Positions 34,980 to 45,238 of a stretch of DNA of 64,000 nucleotides are shown one piece after another. This DNA is from Turnera subulata. Its lineage: Eukaryota > Streptophyta > Magnoliopsida > Malpighiales > Passifloraceae. The translations under genes were made by a program, and so were the position numbers. The notes beneath the pieces are model-generated. The model made no database searches and was not told the DNA's origin. It saw nothing but the letters and a program-made list of their open reading frames with translations. The stretch spans positions 126,271 to 190,270 of the forward strand of contig JAKUCV010002062.1 of NCBI GenBank assembly GCA_028386065.3, given 5' to 3'. Within the stretch, counting starts at the first letter, position 1, and each line of letters opens with the position of its first letter.

Positions 34980-35720
34980 ATGAGATCTCAATTACAGTGT
35001 CAGGAATAAAATGGAACCAACGAGAAATAACCGTCGACGGAATACTTGTTTATAATATAGCGCTAAATAAAATGAGGATCATGAACCTACATTTGACGGA
35101 TGTAGGCGCAGTATGATTGGCCAAAATAGAGAAACATGATTAAAAGGCTGTGTTGGACTCGCTCGAAGCGAGAAATTTCCGGACCTGTAGTCCATACACC
35201 AGAAGGTGTAAAATTCAACTGGTCATAAAATGGGAATTTGTGTGGGAAAAGAATATGAGATATAAAGCACGGTTTATGGCACAAAGTTTTACCCAAATGA
35301 CCAGGTATTAATTATGAGGAGTTTTACTCCTCTGTGGTGGATGCAATTATGTTAATAAGTCTGGCATCATATAAAATGAATTTGAAATGCATCTAGTAAA
35401 TGCTATTACAGCCTATTTATTAATATGGATCCATAAGTCATGAAGATCCCTGAAGGATCCAAGTTGCCTGAAGCAACTAACTCCCGGGAAATTACAAAAA
35501 TAGAACTGAATTGATATTTACAGTCATTTTTGAGTGTGAATAAATCAATTTATGATTAGCACTCCAAAAGAGGCTTCCAAATACCGTGCTATTAAATTGG
35601 TCCTGGAGTACCTTGTTATAAAGCCTGAAGTTTTTTGATTTAAGCCTATTGGCAAGATATGTGTTTTTCTCTTATCTTCGGGGTATAAAAGATGTAGCGC
35701 TATGATAATCCTGTAAGCCC
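34980..35720 (+). pseudogene. relics of copia reverse transcriptase
   Basis: Scraps of the conserved Ty1/copia polymerase are readable in shifting frames. One resembles the region before the RT (EIS...GIKWNQREITVDGI). A PVVHTPEGVK block is at about 35184, an RYKARFMAQ block near 35260, and a MKIPEGSKLPEATNS block at about 35440. Long parts between them, including the catalytic YVDD region, are missing or unreadable. No enzyme can be made. Confidence 0.7.
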
Positions 35721-36140
35721 GAAGAAAGGAGAGTTGTTTTTGCAAATGTAGATCCCTTATTTAGTCCACATAAATCAGAGACGGACATCAACCACAGCTT
35801 TACACATGATATTGCAATATCATCGGGACTATAAAAGCAAGATGACAAGATAGACGCTCCAACGACAAAATCATGAAGATAATGCTGCCAACTCTATCCA
35901 ATTGAAGTAATGATGTACCAAAAGGTGTTCAGACAATATACGTGTCACCAGAAGCTGACAAGGGCAATTGACATGCAACGATATCGAGAAACCAATGGAG
36001 GCCAAAATGAGGGGGAGCAGAATACGCACTGCACTCTTTTTTCCTTCACCAAGTTTTTATCCCACTGAGTTTTTCTTGGTAAGGTTTTTAATGAGGCAGT
36101 ACTCCCAAAGCGTATTCTACCCAAAATACAAATAGTATTC

Positions 36141-36367
36141 AAGGGGGAGTGTTATAAAATACAATATTTATACTGTATGAATACTGTCTGTATTATACAA
36201 AGATACAATATCCCTATTATTAATATATATATATGTATGATAAGAAACAATAAAGGCAGAATTGAATGAATCGGGCAAGGACCCGACGAGCTCCTCCCAA
36301 ACAATTTCCTTCCTCCTTGATTCTTCTTCATCCAATTTCTTCTCAAATATTTCTTTGTTTTACAACA
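36141..36367 (+). repeat. polypurine tract and 3' LTR of the copia element
   Basis: AAGGGGGAG (36141-36149) primes plus-strand synthesis at the 218-bp LTR (36150-36367). The segment just before it (about 35990-36140) is homologous, reversed, to 63148-63300 near the window end. Confidence 0.92.
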
Positions 36368-36372
36368 ATAAT

Positions 36373-37455
36373 TATTTATTATCAATTACAGGAGACTTGT
36401 TGTCATGGATCTGTTTTTTATCCGTTTCTTTTTTTGGTCTCCATGGTCTCTTCAAAATTTGATGCAAGTATGAAGAGTAGATCTAGCTCGATTCCAACTG
36501 GGTCATCAGTTTTTGTGGTCTAACTAAATAATTAGTCTAGTTTCACCAAATTTTAGCATGTGATTTTCGTGTTCTCTGCACAACATATTTACCAAACAAA
36601 AAAAAACTTATCCACAACACAATTTAAGGGTCAGGTTGTAAGTACCCCCACATATTATTGCACTGGTAACTAACCCTGCTTTGTCCGGGACCAGACCTAC
36701 TATTGTACTGTGCCTAGACCAAACTTTCCAGCTTTGTTATTAATGTCTATCTACCACCTTACCAATTTAATTTAGTTAGCCTTGTCCTGTATAGCCCATT
36801 CTAGGTAACATTAATTTAGTTTTTTAATAAATTCCACCATGTATATTGTTGATTGAATATGTATATATGTATACAGTATACGTACGAGTACAACCAATCA
36901 ATGTTACACTTACATTCGCCCAAACAAGAAAACAATTAGTGTTCTATATATCGATAATTCACTAGCACAGTACTTTTTTGTGATGCAAACTTTTTTTTGT
37001 TTTGCTGTTGGGTCGCTTACCTGGGTGGTGTTAATTCACTTACTTAATTGGTTCTGAGAAACTAATGCAATCAACTTAAATGGTTTTACAGCTTTTATCC
37101 AATAGTTCTTGAGAAACAAAAAGGTAAAACTTTTTTACCAAAAAAAATGAGGGTTGGTCTACAAAAAGAATACTGGTTACTTCTAGTGTTGTGTCCAAAA
37201 CCACGTTGGTTATTTTAGTGGTCTCGATTGCTTCGCTGAATCACGTGGTCGTCGTATCTTATTCCAATAAGAATCTAACTTTTCCTCATAAAAATATCCG
37301 ATATTCTATTCTCTTTTTTTTTTGGTCTAAATTATCCAGTATGTGTAGAATATTGCACTCCTAGTAAAGCTTTATATAATGTTTCAGCATCTCGTGTATG
37401 TTAATTTCGACAACAGAAAAGTTATAGTAGGGATGGGATGGGAATGGGAGAGTTA
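36373..37455. other. host DNA without a supported gene
   Basis: AT-rich; no ORF with a domain, no transposon end and no tandem repeat seen. Confidence 0.55.
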
Positions 37456-37483
37456 CGTAGCTTACCCTTTTTTTTTTTTTTTA

Positions 37484-39640
37484 TCAGAAATCGGTGTTCC
37501 ATTTCAAATTGAAGATAGTTACACTTCTGCTCTTATAGTTCGTATTACAAAAGGAAGAGCTAAATCTAGCCAAATTTGCTCCACTCCAAAATCTACGCTT
37601 CGCTAGGAGATGCGCCACTGTGTTACAATTTCTGGATGTGAAGGAGCATTCAAAAAAATCAAAGGAGCAAATGAGAGTTATGATATCTTCTAAAATGGAG
37701 GACCTATAAGACAGGTCTGTTTTGTGTTCACAGATTGCTTGCTGGAGTGTGAGGCAATCTGTTTTAGCTAAGATATGTCTGATGCCCAGGCGTTGCGCTA
37801 AAAGCAGATCGTCTCGCATGGCAAGAGTCTCCATTAATAGTGGGTCCATGAATTCATCATGGATTCCTGAGCCTGCTGCAACAAAAGATCCCATATTGGT
37901 TTGAATGATAAACCCAGTACCACCCTTGTCTAGGGGTGGGAAGATAGCACCATCCGAGTGGAGGGTGTAAACATCGGCAGGTCTGTTGGTGTTGTGGACA
38001 GAGTGTTGTTGTATGCGCAATGGTTGCTGGAGTGCCTTTCTTCTATCACATGCATCTACATAATCTTTCCAGTATTCCATAGCGTATCTAGCCGTCTCCT
38101 CTGGTTTTCTGCAGCTTTTTCCCAGCCTCAAAAGATTGCGGTTGTTCCAGATGCTCCAGGCAGTGACCAGCAGCAGGCCATACTGATCTGGGTTTAAGGC
38201 CTGATGTAGCTTCCATAACCAATCAAGAGGGGCAAGGTGATGGTCTCCAGGGTTAAACGCAAAGCTAGAATATCTCCACGTCTCACACGCATGAGTGCAA
38301 TGTAGAATTGCGTGTAATGTGCTTTCTGCTTCTCCACAGACAGGGCAAGATGGCCTTTGTAAGATGTGTCTTGTAAAAAGATTTCCTACTGAAGGTAGAC
38401 AGTTCCTTGCAAGGCGCCATCCGAAGTGCTTGACCTTGTTGGCAACTGGAGCATGCCACAGGTTTTTCCAGAATCGGGTCAATGGGTCATTGGCATGTCC
38501 CTCAGAGTTTTCTCCTCTCAATGAGTCATCATAGGATCTTAAAGCGTGGTAGGCGCTCTTGACCGTGAAATGTCCTGAGGGCGTGTGGTGCCATTGCCAT
38601 TTGTCCTCTCTATGTATGTCCAGTGGGAGTGGAATTTTCTGGATCAATTCAGCATCAACAGGATGAAAGATGGCATTGATCAGCGGTTGATTCCATCTTC
38701 GAGAATTCCTGTCAATTAGGCTCTCCACCCTAGTAGTTGGGAGCAATCCTGCTGGCGGATGTAGGGAGGTAAATGCCCATGGCCTTGGAAGCCAAGGATC
38801 TGAGATAAGAGTACTAGCTCCATTTCCAATTCTCCTCACTAGTCCCCTCCATAAAGCCTCTCTGCCAAATAGGATACTACGCCATAAATAAGAAGGGCGA
38901 GATCCAAGACCAGCCAACAAAAAAGAGGATGTCGGATAATATTTGGCCTTTATAATTCTGGAGTATAGGCTCTCCGGTTCAATAAGGAGTCTCCATCCAA
39001 GTTTTGCCAGTAAAGCCTGGTTAAAGATTTTTAAGTCACGAAAGCCTAATCCACCCTGAGATTTAGGCTTACACATGTCACTCCACTTCACCCAATGAAT
39101 TTTGTTAGAGTCTTGGTTTTGGCCCCACCAAAATTTAGACATCATAGAAGCTACCTCATCACAGAATCTTTTGGGGAGTTTGAATACTGACATCGCGTAG
39201 GAGGGGATGGCTTGGGCCACTGCCTTGAGAAGGATCTCCTTGCCAGCCCGAGAGAGGAGATTCCCTTTCCATCCTTGTAAGCGATTCTAAATACAGGCCT
39301 TGATGTCTTTAAAAACTGTGGATTTTGCTCTGCCTAATTGTGGGGGTAGCCCCAGGTATTTGAGGTGGTTTGCTTCTTTAGAAATACCTAGAAGAGCTTT
39401 TATGTCCTCCTTCAGAATACTGCCACAGGATTGGCTGAACTGCACAGAAGATTTGTGTAGGTTGACTTTTTTCCCTGAGATCCTTTCGAATGCAGCAAGA
39501 GTGGTAGCAATACCGCGAGCTCCCTGTGTAGTCGCCTTTGCAAAAATGATGCAGTCGTCTGCGAATAGTAATTGTGAGACTCCAGGACCTTCACTGCATA
39601 CTGTAAATCTTTCAAAGTCTCTCTCCATCCAAACCCCCCA
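37484..39640 (-). pseudogene. LINE 3 ORF2 C-terminal half: RT end, zf-RVT, RNase H
   Basis: The coding strand starts near 39640 with an RT fragment containing GVSQLLFADDCIIFAKA (intact FADD). After a single in-frame TAG at 39287-39289 it is open for 578 codons. Blocks in order: AIPSYAMSVFKLP, FWWGQNQDSNKIHWVKW, GGLGFRDLKIFNQALLAKLG, a zf-RVT domain (FWKNLWHAPVANKVKHFGWR ... CPVCGEAESTLHAILHC), then an RNase H-like domain (LHSDGAIFPP, METLAMRDDLLLAQ, KTDCLTL, NTVAHLLAK). Upstream RT and the endonuclease are missing. One stop in about 700 codons suggests moderate age. Confidence 0.88.
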
Positions 39641-39829
39641 GGAAGCACCTCCCCAGCACAACCTTGAAGCACGAGTCCACGAGGCAGAGCAGAATGCTTT
39701 TTATACTCCCAACTACCAACCCACCTCCGGACAAGGACAGACCCACACCCCCTCAAACACAAACTTGACCGATGACCCTAAAACCCCAAAAACAAGGAAG
39801 AGAAGAGGCCCTACCCGCACCCCACAACA

Positions 39830-39919
39830 GAGCCCAAAGAAACAAAAACAAGCCCAACTACCACCCGTTTTTTAGAGCCCAAAGAAACAAAAACAAGCCC
39901 AACTACCACCCTTTTTTTT
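39830..39919 (-). repeat. two tandem 45-bp units at the 5' end of LINE 3
   Basis: The unit GAGCCCAAAGAAAC...CCAACTACCACCC starts at 39830 and again at 39875, differing mainly in the T-run that closes each unit. The second T-run expands to about 18 bases at the insertion border. Confidence 0.85.
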
Positions 39920-39941
39920 TTTTTTTTTTGCGTAGGTTACC

Positions 39942-40659
39942 GCTTCATAATCTTTTATGTAGCATCATCCACTAGGGGGATTTATCTACAGTTTAAATAA
40001 AGGATAGTGTTTGAATGGATTAGTTTTTTTTTTTTAAAAAAAAACTTGAACTGATAGGAGAATATCTGATCACTTATAAAGGTCTGAAGTTCGAATTAAC
40101 ACACAAAAAAAGTTATTAGAGTCAATCACAACAGTAACTCCTGCTTGTGAGGAATCCATTTGAAATTAAAATTCATAACTTGTACACCACAACAAAACAA
40201 TACGTTTTTATGAAATTTTGAATAATTCATTCCGAGAGTATATGACTTTGGACACCCATCTTGGGAAAATATTTTGATGCGATTTGAACGAATATAACGT
40301 GATTGTTCATACCTAAAAAGTCAAATGTCGAAGAAGAATGCTAAAAGAATTAAATAGGCAGCTCTTATTTTTAAATTTTAATTGAATAATATGAAAAAAG
40401 TTAGGTTCGATCGTTTTTTAAATGCCGTGATGGAGACAATTATGGAATTTTCTGTTTTTTTATCCATTTTGGCGGAAAATAGAGATAATAGAAAGATTAT
40501 GCCACGCCCTAAAACAAGGAAGCAAATCAATGGAAAAAAAAATAACGCACCATTCATTCATCCCTCGGTGGCTATCTATCCCCACTATTTGAATGTTGTG
40601 TAAGAAATGTGTAAGAAATGTTTGTATTAATTAATTAAATGGGGAAAAAATGTTTGTAA
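39942..40659. other. host DNA without a supported gene
   Basis: AT-rich. A 73-codon frame at 40382-40603 has no recognisable domain. Nothing else is seen before the LTR at 40665. Confidence 0.55.
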
Positions 40660-40664
40660 ACTAG

Positions 40665-41086
40665 TGTAAAATTCCTGGACTTACCTTTATATGGATGATG
40701 CCTTTGGGAGGGTTCTTGTACTCGTAGGACTTGCAAAGATCAGTGGAGATTAGGACTTGGAGAGAGTGGGACTTAGGAAGATTTCTTGTAGGACCTGCAA
40801 AGACTAACAAAGAGTAGGACCCGGGGTGGTCTAGGGATTGTGACCCCGGAGGACCCTCCGATGCCTAAGTCAGTGGGAGGTTTTTCTGTAGAGCAAGGGG
40901 GCAAGAGAGAGAATGAATATTGAGAGAATGAGCAACGTACCTCTCTACTTGGCATGAGGAGTCTATTTATAGGTATAGGGAAAATTAGACTCTTGGTTTT
41001 CCCAGCTTGACTTGGACCTAAGGTTTTACCTTAGACCTGGGCCTGACCTTGTTGGTGGGCTGAAGGTGAAATACCATATGTTATCA
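40665..41086 (-). repeat. 3' LTR of the outer gypsy element, with TATA box
   Basis: 422 bp homologous to 52542-52986. The minus strand has a strong TATA box CTATAAATAG at 40963-40972. The AGGACxTxCAAAG blocks and the CCGGGGT...TGTGACCCCGG stretch are shared by both copies. Confidence 0.82.
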
Positions 41087-41313
41087 CTAGCCTCCAACTG
41101 TGAGGGATGTTGTGCAATAATATTCCTTAGAGTTTATTTCCTCCAAGATATGCTTTTACTTTAGTTGTCTTCGCATAATAGATCGCCTTACTTGAGTTCT
41201 GGGCTCGTTGAGTTTTTGAAACACCCCTTTGTTGATGTCAGCTCATCAAGTGACCAAAAGTTTGACTTGAATTTTATCTTGTCCAAATTAAAAGCCTATT
41301 AAGCCCCTTGTAC

Positions 41314-41395
41314 AAGCTTGTGGTCCTTATGTAAGGCGATTGAGGACTTTGTATAAGCTTGTGGTCCTTATGTAAGGCGATTGAGGACTTTGTTG
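41314..41395. repeat. two tandem 41-bp units
   Basis: AAGCTTGTGGTCCTTATGTA and the 21 bases after it are repeated exactly in tandem (starts 41314 and 41355). They lie in the non-coding interior of the outer gypsy element. Confidence 0.9.
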
Positions 41396-41574
41396 AGCTC
41401 ATGTTAACCTCATTTTGGCTTTTGCACCTTTCTCTAGACCTACAAGAAGTCTCATTTGGATTTGTACGAAGCCCCCATTCTAACTCGTAACAAGACTTAT
41501 TGCCTTTTGTTTTCCCTAGGTGGTCTTCTTCTTGGGGATTTTTTATTTAGATCGTCTTGTTTTCTCGCCTGGAT

Positions 41575-42958
41575 TGTTAGAACTCATGCCTCCTTGTCTC
41601 ATTTCAGAGTTTTGATATTGACAAACCAACCATGACTCAAATGATGACAATTTTCAAAGAAAAAAGAAATCAATCAAAGAGCAAAGAGCACAAGAATTGA
41701 AGTGACAAGCAAGAAGAGTTAGGAACACAAATTGTACAAGGGTAAAACACTCAATTCTTCTAAGTTATTGGCTCAAACAAAATCAATTTTTGTCATGCAT
41801 CAAATAGCATCCTTTCAACCATAAAAATGAGTTTTGAGCTATGAACATCGATGTTTGTATTGTCCACATCGATGTTCCAGCCTTCAAATAATTTTTCAAA
41901 AAAGGCAGTAGCTCAGAACATCGATGTTAGCATCCCAAACATCGATGTTCTTGTGACCGTTGCACTTAAAATGTTTTGCAGCATCAAAACATCGATGTTC
42001 AACTTTGAGACATCGATGTTCCTTTAATTGGCTTTTTCAAGAATTTTGGCAGTGTTCCAAATCATCGATGTTCAAGTTTCAGACATCAATGTTCTTATGC
42101 AACTGGTTTAAAAATTGTTTTGGAAGTGTTCCAAAACATCGATGTCCCCTTGGTAAACATCAATGTTTTAGTGACCGTTGGACTCAATAATTCATATTTA
42201 CTGGCAAAACATCGATGTTCCCTTGGTAAACATCGATGTTCTCATCACCGTTGGTCCAATAATTCAAACTTACTGGCCAAACATCGATGTTCTAAGTTTA
42301 AACATCGATGTTGTGCCGTTTTGAGCAGACATCTTTTTCAACATCCCATGCTATTTTGTCTACAGGTATTTTGGATTGATTCCACGACGGTCATACATGT
42401 TTTGAGACATATAAATAGAGGATTTACATCTCTTATTATGCACAATTAACTCTCTACATTTTAAGCATTCATTGTCATACATACATTGTAATTTTTATGA
42501 GCCAATATCCTTGAGGATTGAGAGTTACCTTTTATAGAGCTTATTTGTTACTCATATCCACTCTTTGAGAAAGCCTTTGTTTGAGAGATAAAAGTGTTGT
42601 CAATACACCATAAGGGAGGATTGTTCCCTTATAGTAAATTCATAGGAAGAGTGTCCTCTTTCTGTGTGAGAAGTCTTGAAGTAAGGTATCTTCAAGCAAG
42701 TAAGTAGAGTTTCGTGTGACTCGAGCTCTAGGTTTGTAAACGGTTTGTTAAGCACCCGGAAGCTTAACTTAGATAGTGAAATCTTCAAGAGAGTCTCTTG
42801 GAGGACTGGATTAGCCACACAAGTTGTGTGTGTATGAACCAGTATAAATTTTGGTGTGCCCTTATTCTTTCAATTCCGTATTTATTTCCTGCAAATTTTT
42901 AGTTTCGTCCGAAAAACGCTATTCACCCCCCCTCTAGCGTAGGACACCTACTTTAACA
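41575..42958 (+). repeat. 5' LTR of the Maximus-like element
   Basis: 1384 bp from TGTTAG to TTTAACA. Positions 41844-42312 are a palindrome array. The rest includes a leader-like tail ending in ACCCCCCCTCTAGCGTAGG. Confidence 0.94.
41844..42312. repeat. array of seven paired AACATCGATGTT palindromes
   Basis: The 12-bp perfect palindrome (core ACATCGATGT) occurs in pairs whose cores start 21 bp apart: 41845/41866, 41918/41939, 41989/42010, 42062/42083, 42136/42157, 42209/42230, 42281/42302. Successive pairs are 71-74 bp apart. Between palindromes the sequence is only weakly conserved. Confidence 0.97.
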
Positions 42959-42960
42959 AC

Positions 42961-42973
42961 TGGTAGCGGAGCC
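42961..42973 (+). other. primer binding site, tRNA-iMet type
   Basis: TGGTAGCGGAGCC begins two bases after the 5' LTR. It is the same variant of the iMet site as in gypsy element 1. Confidence 0.82.
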
Positions 42974-43013
42974 TAACTCTCTGAAAGACTTAACCGTTTG
43001 AGAGAAACTTTCC

Positions 43014-44726
43014 ATGGCTTCTTCAAGTAATTATGCAGGACTCTTCGAAGGACAATCAATCAACCGCTCTTTGATGGCACCAACTACAGCTACTGGAAGG
43101 AGAGGATGAGAATCTTCCTCCAAGCCAATAACTATGCTCTTTAGCGAATCATAAAGATCGGAGAGCAAATTCCGACGAAGAAAGTTGGTGAAACCACAGT
43201 GTCAAAGACGGAGGCGGAGTATGACGCAGCAGACATTACGAAGGTTGAAAACAACGCCAAAGCAATCAACATACTATATTGTGCAGTCAACCTCGATGAT
43301 TATCCGAAAATCTCTTATTGCACAACCGCAAAAGAAATGTGGGATAAGCTGGAGATCACCTACAAAGGAACTGATCAAGTTCGAGAGGCCAAAATCGACT
43401 CCCTCACTGCAGAATACGAACTCTTTCGCATGAAGGAGAATGAGAGGATTGAGGAGATGTTCGATCAATTCTCCAAAATAGTAAACAACCTTCATGCTCT
43501 CAAGAGTCCTTAGATGCCTCACTCCCGAATGGCGTCCTAAAGCCGACGCAATCTATGAAAACATCGGGACATCGAACACAAGCATTGACGGTCTTAGAGG
43601 TAACCTTCTAACCTATGAAGCTACTATTGTTAAACCCTTTTTGCAGGAACCGAAGAAGAAGGACATAGCTCTCAAAGTTTCCACCTCCAAGACGCAAGAG
43701 CTCACTGAATTGGACTCTAGCGATGACGATCAAGAACTCGGACTTGTCATCCATAAATTCCACAAATTCATGAAGAAAGAATTTGAAAGGAAAGGAAGGA
43801 AGACGTCCGGTCCACCCAAGTACTATGGGTGCGGAGAGGTTGGACACATCAAGCCCAAGTGCCCCAAGGCAAAGGAGGGAAAAGAAAAGAAGCCCTACAA
43901 GAAGCAAAGGGCATACATTTCTTGGGGAGGCGATTCCGGCAATGAATCATCCGATAGTGATGAAGAAGAAACTACCAACCTATGTCTCATGGCACGAGAG
44001 GAAGAAACGGAAGAGGTTAGTACTTCTCCAAGTGAAGATTTTACTTTTGAAGAATTGCAAAATGCATTTAATGAGCTCTATAGTGAATTCATTTCTGCTT
44101 CTAGAGTTAATAAGGGCTTAAAGAAACAACTTGCAACTTTAAAAAATGATATGAAGAAGGTATCAAATGAAAATGAAAAGTTCAAGGAAGAGAATAAATT
44201 CTACGGAAAGAAGAGTGCCAACAAACCAGAAAATTCAACTACGGAGTGTTCATCATGTAAGTCATTAAAGGAACAAGTTGAACAACTTGAAACAAAAGCT
44301 GGGGAGTGTTCATCATGTAAGTCATTAAAGGAACAAGTTAATGAACTTGAAACTACCCTAAAGAAATTTAACACCCCTCAAAAGAACCTAAATTCTATCT
44401 TAGGCAACTTGCAATCACATAAGCATGGACTAGGCTTCAAGAATGAACATAAAAAGAAGAACAATGAGACTAAACCTAGGAAACCTAAGGTTCAACCTAA
44501 GGAAAACAAGGTTAGTAAAATGCACAAGTATAGGAAACATAGTAACTATTATCAACTTAGAAGGATGAACAATCCAAGTGTTATTTGCCATTATTGTTAT
44601 AGGATAGGACATATTGCTCCTGTTTGCTTCACTAGGCATAGGCATTGGGCACAAGAAGAAGCTCATTACCGTTATGCATCTAACACTCAAGGACCCCAAA
44701 AGGTTTGGGTACCAAAAACTCATTGA
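43014..44726 (+). pseudogene. gag of the Maximus-like element, broken
   Basis: It starts at ATG 43014 (MASSSNYAGLFEG). A frameshift near 43065 leads into the FDGTNYSYWKERM capsid block, and a TAG at 43142 replaces the Trp expected there. The UBN2-like gag core (TAKEMWDKLEITYKGTDQV, then the RIEEMFDQFSKIVNNLHAL block) is open. A small deletion or frameshift near 43500 precedes RCLTPEWRPKA. The rest is open to 44726. Knuckle 1 reads YYGCGEVGHIKPKC (first Cys lost); knuckle 2 reads CHYCYRIGHIAPVC (complete). Between them lie an acidic stretch and a coiled-coil with an internal duplication of ECSSCKSLKEQV. It ends in KVWVPKTH, the usual gag/pol boundary. Confidence 0.87.
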
Positions 44727-44773
44727 TTTGTTTTGTATGTGTGCTTGAAGGCATCAAGTGTACTTTAGTACCT

Positions 44774-44905
44774 TGATAGCGGATGCTCCAAGCACATAAA
44801 CGGAGAAGCATCCATGTTGTCATACTTGATTGATCCTTGTAGAAATTCAAGGATGAGTGGTAATGTTGAAAACGATCATCTTTTGGTTGAAATCTTGTTA
44901 TCATT
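44774..44905 (+). pseudogene. protease remnant at the gag/pol boundary
   Basis: YLDSGCSKHINGE carries the copia aspartic protease signature (DSG). Homology to pol stops soon after, near 44905. Everything normally downstream (integrase, RT, RNase H) is missing. Confidence 0.75.
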
Positions 44906-45238
44906 TTTTAATATTTTTTGTTCTTGATGCTCATTTAAATTAATTGATACACATTATACTCATACATATCACTCATAAGTAATAATGGAGTCTTAAGTAC
45001 CTAAATTTGTCTTTGTTAAGAAAAAGATCTTGAAGTAAATTAATTTTGTATGAAGTCAAATTTCGGTAGTAAGATCATATCCAAATGTTGCAATCCGAGA
45101 GCACAAGGTGGTTCTTTTGACTCGCATAGCATGTAGTGCATAATAAATCAAGTCGAGGAATACTAGCTTATTATTGAACATTCATAAAGAAGTGATTTAT
45201 CTCATGCACATACATAAGCATAAATATTTTTATCTGCT

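Larger units (their letters stand above)
31932..35960 (+). repeat. about twenty dispersed micro-hairpins, stem plus CTGAA/CAGAA loop
   Basis: Perfect short stems of 4-6 bp enclose a loop of the form CTGAA, CAGAA or close variants. Examples: 32010-32024 (GAGTC-CAGAA-GACTC), 32365-32377 (GTTC-CTGAA-GAAC), 33633-33649 (GCTAGC-CTGAA-GCTAGC), 33676-33690 (CCAGC-CAGAA-GCTGG), 33759-33773 (CCAAC-TTGAA-GTTGG), 33857-33873, 35158-35172 (CTCGC-TCGAA-GCGAG), 35445-35459 (GATCC-CTGAA-GGATC), 35462-35478 (AGTTGC-CTGAA-GCAACT). Stem sequences differ from copy to copy but always pair. None is seen in the antisense cassette (about 32530-33600). A related copia fragment near 63684-63698 has AAAGC-TTCAG-GCTTT, the same form on the other strand. 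Confidence 0.85.
30243..36367 (+). mobile_element. non-autonomous Ty1/copia element with 216-bp LTRs
   Basis: The 6125 bp element is flanked by the duplication ATAAT (30238-30242 and 36368-36372). It has short LTRs at 30243-30458 and 36150-36367, an unusual primer site at 30459, and a polypurine tract AAGGGGGAG directly before the 3' LTR. The LTRs differ at only about two substitutions and one 2-bp indel, so insertion is recent. Yet the interior has no usable gag-pol, only scraps of copia RT (about 34980-35720). It must have moved with enzymes supplied in trans. It carries an intact antisense ORF (32644-33327) and a dense set of micro-hairpins (31932-35960). Confidence 0.92.
37467..39930 (-). 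mobile_element. LINE 3: plant L1 with internal deletion, reversed
   Basis: The 3' end is marked by poly-T at 37468-37483. Candidate target duplications are CGTAGCTTACC (37456-37466) and CGTAGGTTACC (39931-39941), matching at 10 of 11 bases. The coding part covers the end of the RT domain onward. The right end is not a plain 5' truncation. It has about 270 bp of C-rich non-coding DNA, two 45-bp tandem units, and a second T-run (39912-39929) next to the duplication. A deletion between the LINE's leader and its RT domain is the simplest reading. Confidence 0.72.

Noticed and set aside
41844..42312. CRISPR-like array of palindromic repeats and spacers
   Set aside because: The repeats are 12-bp palindromes in pairs within plant retrotransposon LTRs. 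Repeat length, spacing and context do not fit CRISPR.
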